From Bacteroidales bacterium (GTDB lineage: Bacteria; Bacteroidota; Bacteroidia; Bacteroidales; F082): DNA of 64,000 nt. The position numbers and the translations under genes were made by a program. Where the stretch lies: the NCBI GenBank assembly GCA_024400395.1, contig JAKSMW010000002.1:48304-112303 (forward strand). The letters are read 5' to 3'. The notes below the pieces were generated by a model. The model saw only the letters and a program-made list of their open reading frames with translations. It had not been told where the DNA came from and did not search any database. Shown here in pieces: positions 60,207-64,000 of the stretch; the stretch's first letter is position 1; the number at the start of each line of letters is the position of its first letter.

Positions 60207-61127
60207 ATGTCTATCTCTTTAAAAAACCGTAGTCTTATCTCAATCAACGACTACACACCTGAAGAAATCTGCCACATACTTGACATTGCAGAAGACTTTG
60301 AGAAAACCCGTCTTCAGAATCTTTTGAACGGACGCGTCATCGCATCATTGTTTTTCGAGCCTTCAACAAGAACCAGATTAAGTTTTGAGACTGCGATCCA
60401 GTTGCTCGGCGGCAACGTCATCGGATTCAGCAGCACAGCCGGGACAAGCGTCCAAAAAGGCGAATCCCTGAGAGACACCATCACGATGGTTGCAAGCTAC
60501 GCAGACCTCATCGTCATGCGCAACCCTATCGACGGCTCGGCACGTTTCGCATCTGAAGTTTCTAAAGTGCCGATTATCAATGCAGGTGACGGCTCAAACC
60601 AGCACCCGACTCAATGCCTCCTTGACCTTTATTCAATCCGCAAGACCCAAGGCACACTTGAGAACCTTGAAATCACGATGGTTGGCGACCTCAAGTACGG
60701 ACGCACAGTGCACAGCCTCGTTCAGGCAATGTGCCATTTCAACGCAAAATTCAATTTTGTATCTCCTAACGAACTCAAGATGCCGACAACGGTAATCCAA
60801 CACATCAAAGATGCCGGTCTTGAATATCACGAATACACTGATTTGGAAGAAGTTATACCTCATTCAGACATCATTTACATGACACGCGTGCAGCGCGAAC
60901 GTTTCCCTGACCCACTCGAATACGAGAAAGTCAAGAACGCCTACATACTTCGTAACTACATGCTCGAACCGGCAAAGGAAAACTGCCGCATTCTGCACCC
61001 ACTTCCGCGCGTCAATGAAATCAACGAGGACGTTGACCCGAACCCAAAGGCTTATTATTTCCAGCAGGCTCAAAACGGACTGTACGTCCGCGAAGCTCTG
61101 ATTGCTGCAATCCTGGGATTAAAATAA
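60207..61127 (+). CDS. pyrB: Aspartate carbamoyltransferase catalytic chain
   Basis: A 306-residue catalytic subunit that makes carbamoyl-aspartate in pyrimidine synthesis. Carbamoyl-phosphate motif FFEPSTRTRLSF (STRTR at 53-57), K84 in SVQKGES, HPTQCLLD (133-140), and the aspartate-domain MTRVQRERF and HPLPRVNEI are all present. It is followed 19 nt later by pyrI, so the enzyme is the allosteric E. coli-like type. Expression is probably set by the attenuator upstream. Confidence 0.97.
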   Translation: MSISLKNRSLISINDYTPEEICHILDIAEDFEKTRLQNLLNGRVIASLFFEPSTRTRLSFETAIQLLGGNVIGFSSTAGTSVQKGESLRDTITMVASYADLIVMRNPIDGSARFASEVSKVPIINAGDGSNQHPTQCLLDLYSIRKTQGTLENLEITMVGDLKYGRTVHSLVQAMCHFNAKFNFVSPNELKMPTTVIQHIKDAGLEYHEYTDLEEVIPHSDIIYMTRVQRERFPDPLEYEKVKNAYILRNYMLEPAKENCRILHPLPRVNEINEDVDPNPKAYYFQQAQNGLYVREALIAAILGLK

Positions 61128-61146
61128 CATTAAAACATTGAGAATC

Positions 61147-61611
61147 ATGGAAAAGAGAAAAGAACTTATAGTTTCAGCTATCGAAAACGGAACGGTCATA
61201 GACCACATCCCCGCAAACAAAGTTTTTGAAGTTATCAAGATTTTGGGACTCGACAATTGCGATTGCCCAGTATATTTCGGAACAAATCTCGAAAGCAAAA
61301 AATACGGCGCCAAAGGCATCATCAAAATAAGCAACAAATTCTTCAAGTCAGAGGAAATCAACAAGATAGCACTTGTCGCTCCGACAGCGTCACTCATTGA
61401 AATTAAAGAGTTTGAGGTCGTCAACAAACATATTGTTGAGATTCCAGACCGTATTGAAGGCATCGTGAAATGCTTCAACCCCAAATGTGTCACCAATGTA
61501 GAAAAGGTGATGACCAAGTTCACTGTAAAGAAAAACGAGTTCGGGAAAATCCAGCTCAGATGCCATTACTGCGAAAAATTCACGACAGAAGAAAACATGG
61601 AATTCCTTTAG
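61147..61611 (+). CDS. pyrI: Aspartate carbamoyltransferase regulatory chain
   Basis: A 154-residue regulatory subunit that binds CTP/ATP and holds the dodecamer together. N-terminal nucleotide-binding part includes AIENGTVIDHIPANKVFEV; the C-terminal zinc site is CFNPKC...CHYC (four Cys). The ATG at 61147 is used; a TTG 9 nt upstream is in frame but less likely. Confidence 0.96.
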   Translation: MEKRKELIVSAIENGTVIDHIPANKVFEVIKILGLDNCDCPVYFGTNLESKKYGAKGIIKISNKFFKSEEINKIALVAPTASLIEIKEFEVVNKHIVEIPDRIEGIVKCFNPKCVTNVEKVMTKFTVKKNEFGKIQLRCHYCEKFTTEENMEFL

Positions 61612-61631
61612 GATTCACTGACAAATAAGGG

Positions 61632-61673
61632 AACGGGGCTCATTTCAATTTGAATGAACCCCGTTTGTTTTTT
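61632..61673 (+). terminator. Intrinsic terminator after pyrI
   Basis: AACGGGG (61632-61638) pairs with CCCCGTT (61659-61665) with an inner TCATT/AATGA extension, followed by tgtttttt. It reaches the stop codon of the convergent DUF3467 gene. Confidence 0.85.
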
Positions 61674-61983
61674 ACGCCTCTCCCGCAGTTCCATTCCCCA
61701 TCGTAAACGGCGCAATTGTATCATTTATGTCTTTAATCGGACCAAAATTCTGTTCATATTTGTTTAGATTGTCCGCCAAAGCCCTGAAAAGTCTTTTTGC
61801 GTTCTGCGGTGTCATTATCACTCTTGAACGGACTTTTGCCTTTTGCATTGCAGGCACAATCTGCGCAAAATCAACGACAAACTCTGTCGGTGAATGACTA
61901 ATAATTGCGAGGTTTGAATAGACCCCGTCGGCTACCGTTTCCGGAAGGTCGATATTAAGCTGGTTTTTCTTGTTGATGTCCAT
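61672..61983 (-). CDS. DUF3467 protein
   Basis: A 103-residue conserved Bacteroidetes protein of unknown function, typically placed next to rpoC. Core motifs: GVYSNLAIISHSPTEFVVDFAQI, VRSRVIMTPQNAKRLFRALADNL and FGPI. It has its own -7 box and is separated from rpoC by a terminator. Confidence 0.88.
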   Translation of the reverse strand: MDINKKNQLNIDLPETVADGVYSNLAIISHSPTEFVVDFAQIVPAMQKAKVRSRVIMTPQNAKRLFRALADNLNKYEQNFGPIKDINDTIAPFTMGNGTAGEA

Positions 61984-62005
61984 ATTTAATCAATTAAAAT
62001 TTTTG

Positions 62006-62013
62006 CAAAAATA
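62006..62013 (-). promoter_or_regulatory. -7 promoter box for the DUF3467 gene
   Basis: TATTTTTG on the minus strand, 22 nt upstream of the ATG at 61983. Confidence 0.6.
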
Positions 62014-62033
62014 TACAATTTTCCTGACATACA

Positions 62034-62065
62034 AAAAAGGTTGGCTAAAAATAACCAACCTTTTT
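62034..62065 (-). terminator. Intrinsic terminator after rpoC
   Basis: AAAAAGGTTGG (62034-62044) pairs with CCAACCTTTTT (62055-62065) around a 10-nt loop, with U runs on both strands. It separates rpoC from DUF3467. Confidence 0.8.
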
Positions 62066-62087
62066 CCCTATAAAATCAGCTTAATAA

Positions 62088-64000
62088 TTAAGCCTCAACA
62101 ATTTCCGTATTTGCGACTTGTTCGAAATCCTCTTTGGCTCCGACAATAATGTCATCAAATTCGCGAAGACCCGTACCTGCGGGGATCTTGTGTCCGACGA
62201 TAACGTTCTCTTTCATACCTTCGAGAGTATCTGTCTTTGCCGAGATAGCCGCCTGTGTAAGAACCTTTGTCGTTTCCTGGAATGACGCTGCGGAAATGAA
62301 GCTTTCCGTCTGCAAGGCCGCACGTGTGATACCCTGAAGCACCTGATGTGCCGTCGCAGGCTGCGCATCGCGTGATTCGACAAGTTTCTTATCTTTACGC
62401 TTAAGCAATGAATTCTCATCACGGAGTCTTCTTGCAGAAATGATTTCACCTATGTGAAGCGTTTCAGAATCACCTGGATCAGTGACAACGACTTTTCCGA
62501 AGATGTCATCGTTGGTCTCCTGGAACATAATCTTGTTGACGAGGTCGCCTTCGAGGAATCTTGTGTCACCCGGATCGTCGATTTCAACCTTACGCATCAT
62601 CTGACGCACAATGACTTCAAAATGCTTACCATTGATCGTAACACCTTGTGAACGATAGACTTCCTGAATGTTGTTCACGATGAATTCCTGAACCGCCATC
62701 GGGCCTTCGATAGCAAGGATGTTGGCAGGTGTGATCGCACCTTCTGACAAAGCCTGACCTGCCTTCACGAAATCGTTTTCGTCGGCGAGGATTTCCTTCG
62801 TCGTCGGGATGAGATACTTTTTCTGTTCGCCTGTCTTTGATGTGACGACGACGACCTTGTTACCACGGATGAGTTTCTTCTCGAATGACACCTCACCATC
62901 GATTTCAGAGACCACTGCCGGCTCTGATGAGTTACGGGCTTCGAACAACTCGGTGACACGCGGAAGACCGCCAGTAATATCACCGAGACCTCCTGTAGCA
63001 CGAGGCTTCTTCGTCAAGACATCACCAGCCTTGATCTTGTCGCCATCTTCAACCATAATATGCGCTCCAACCGGCAAGTCGTATGACTTGGCGACTTCGC
63101 CGTCCTTGTCGAGGATTGAGATTGACGGGTTCTTTGCAAACTTGCGGCCTTCAATGATGACGCGTTCGCTATAACCTGTCTGCTCATCGGATTCATTACG
63201 ATATGTGACACCTTCAACGATGTTATCGAAACGAATTTCACCATCGTATTCGGAGATAATCAATGAGTTATACTTATCCCATTCGCAGATGACCTGACCG
63301 GCCTTGACATCACTGCCTTCCTTGACAAATAATTTCGAGCCGTAAGGGATATTCACTGTTACCAGTGCGACACCTGTGTTATGGTCGATAATCTTCATTT
63401 CAGCGGCACGGCTGACGACAACCTGATACTTGTTGTCATCCTTTTCGTAATCAACGACACGGAGTTCGTCGATTTCGAGTCTGCCGTCATAGTCGGCCTT
63501 GATCATTGAGTCGTCTGACGTGCTTGATGCGGTACCACCTTGGTGGAAGGTACGAAGTGTAAGCTGTGTACCAGGTTCACCGATTGACTGTGCCGCGATG
63601 ACGCCGACAGCCTCGCCGCGCTGCACCAACTTGCCTGATGCAAGGTTACGGCCGTAGCAGTTTGCGCAAACGCCATGTCTTGATTCACATGTCAACACGG
63701 AACGAATCTCAATAGTCTTATCTTTCAGAGGAGAATCGCATATTCTCTTTGCAATATCTTCTGTGATTTCTGCGCCGCCATTGCAGAGCAATTCGCCTGT
63801 CTGCGGGTGGAAGATGTCGTGCAAAGCCACGCGGCCGAGGATACGGTCATACAATGACTCGACAATTTCCTTACCTCTCTTAAGTGCGCCGATTGACAGA
63901 CCTCTCAATGTGCCGCAGTCTCTCTCATTGATGATGACATCGTGTGCGACGTCAACGAGACGACGTGTGAGGTAACCAGCGTCAGCGGTCTTCAAAGCGG
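62088..64000 (-). CDS. rpoC: RNA polymerase beta-prime subunit, C-terminal part (5' end outside window)
   Basis: The last ~637 residues of the beta-prime subunit, open to the window edge. The trigger-loop start [18 protein letters not shown], the zinc cluster [37 protein letters not shown] and the C-terminal [31 protein letters not shown] are all present. The two C-terminal biotinyl-like inserts are consistent with the Bacteroidetes form. It belongs to the rpoBC operon, which reads towards DUF3467. Confidence 0.97.
   Translation of the reverse strand, partial: ALKTADAGYLTRRLVDVAHDVIINERDCGTLRGLSIGALKRGKEIVESLYDRILGRVALHDIFHPQTGELLCNGGAEITEDIAKRICDSPLKDKTIEIRSVLTCESRHGVCANCYGRNLASGKLVQRGEAVGVIAAQSIGEPGTQLTLRTFHQGGTASSTSDDSMIKADYDGRLEIDELRVVDYEKDDNKYQVVVSRAAEMKIIDHNTGVALVTVNIPYGSKLFVKEGSDVKAGQVICEWDKYNSLIISEYDGEIRFDNIVEGVTYRNESDEQTGYSERVIIEGRKFAKNPSISILDKDGEVAKSYDLPVGAHIMVEDGDKIKAGDVLTKKPRATGGLGDITGGLPRVTELFEARNSSEPAVVSEIDGEVSFEKKLIRGNKVVVVTSKTGEQKKYLIPTTKEILADENDFVKAGQALSEGAITPANILAIEGPMAVQEFIVNNIQEVYRSQGVTINGKHFEVIVRQMMRKVEIDDPGDTRFLEGDLVNKIMFQETNDDIFGKVVVTDPGDSETLHIGEIISARRLRDENSLLKRKDKKLVESRDAQPATAHQVLQGITRAALQTESFISAASFQETTKVLTQAAISAKTDTLEGMKENVIVGHKIPAGTGLREFDDIIVGAKEDFEQVANTEIVEA

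Overview
The window comes from a Bacteroidales-type genome, probably an uncultured gut or anaerobic lineage. The evidence is: several secreted proteins with type IX secretion (T9SS) C-terminal sorting domains; PorD-, BamD- and omega-type genes beside recN; DUF3467 next to rpoC; a Fibrobacter-type paralogous domain lipoprotein; and many promoters with the Bacteroidetes -7 box TAnnTTTG. Housekeeping genes are intact and most genes sit in short operons. No rRNA, tRNA, insertion sequence or CRISPR array was seen.

Layout. 1-7.7 kb: 3' part of ffh, an LTA-synthase-like membrane sulfatase, divergent yggS, then a minus-strand operon for surface proteins (collagen-like lipoprotein, membrane-anchored PHP protein, two-domain FISUMP lipoprotein). 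7.8-18 kb (plus strand): EamA exporter and TrmH-type methyltransferase; a structured leader RNA with its own terminator before a second LTA-synthase-like gene; a decayed HEPN/MNT module; acyl-ACP thioesterase; a decayed peroxiredoxin; a lipid kinase; ADP-forming acetyl-CoA synthetase; and a DUF4143 ATPase behind four 33-bp repeats. 18-23.7 kb (minus): T9SS M28 peptidase, a GlcD-GlpC type FAD/Fe-S oxidase and a YafQ-type toxin-antitoxin pair. 23.8-31.7 kb (plus): a GntR-regulated ABC exporter with a palindromic operator, an M16 peptidase, and a membrane protein with eight CxxC zinc knuckles plus two companions. 31.8-34.1 kb (minus): a third LTA-synthase-like gene behind a second copy of the leader RNA. 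34.2-49.3 kb: a PNGase F-like T9SS protein, recN-porD-omega-bamD, M14 peptidase-dapA-DUF6913, PhnP-like hydrolase, and argS-rsmE-DUF4159-zinc ribbon. 49.4-59.9 kb (minus): a five-gene surface operon ending in a 2094-residue SpvB/RHS protein. 60-64 kb: pyrBI, DUF3467 and the 3' part of rpoC.

Three things stand out. First, the two ~310-nt leader RNAs at 9.65-9.96 and 33.80-34.11 kb end in the same intrinsic terminator just before the start of paralogous LTA-synthase-like genes. They differ by compensatory changes that keep two stems paired, so they are probably a structured attenuator or sRNA class. The genes behind them are mosaics, with divergent AT-rich centres and an almost identical last 78 residues. 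Second, pyrBI is preceded by a 43-codon leader peptide that reads through a U-rich stretch and an intrinsic terminator, the same architecture as UTP-sensitive pyrBI attenuation in enterobacteria. Third, the RHS/T9SS operon and the 33-bp repeats upstream of the DUF4143 ATPase look like poorly described systems.
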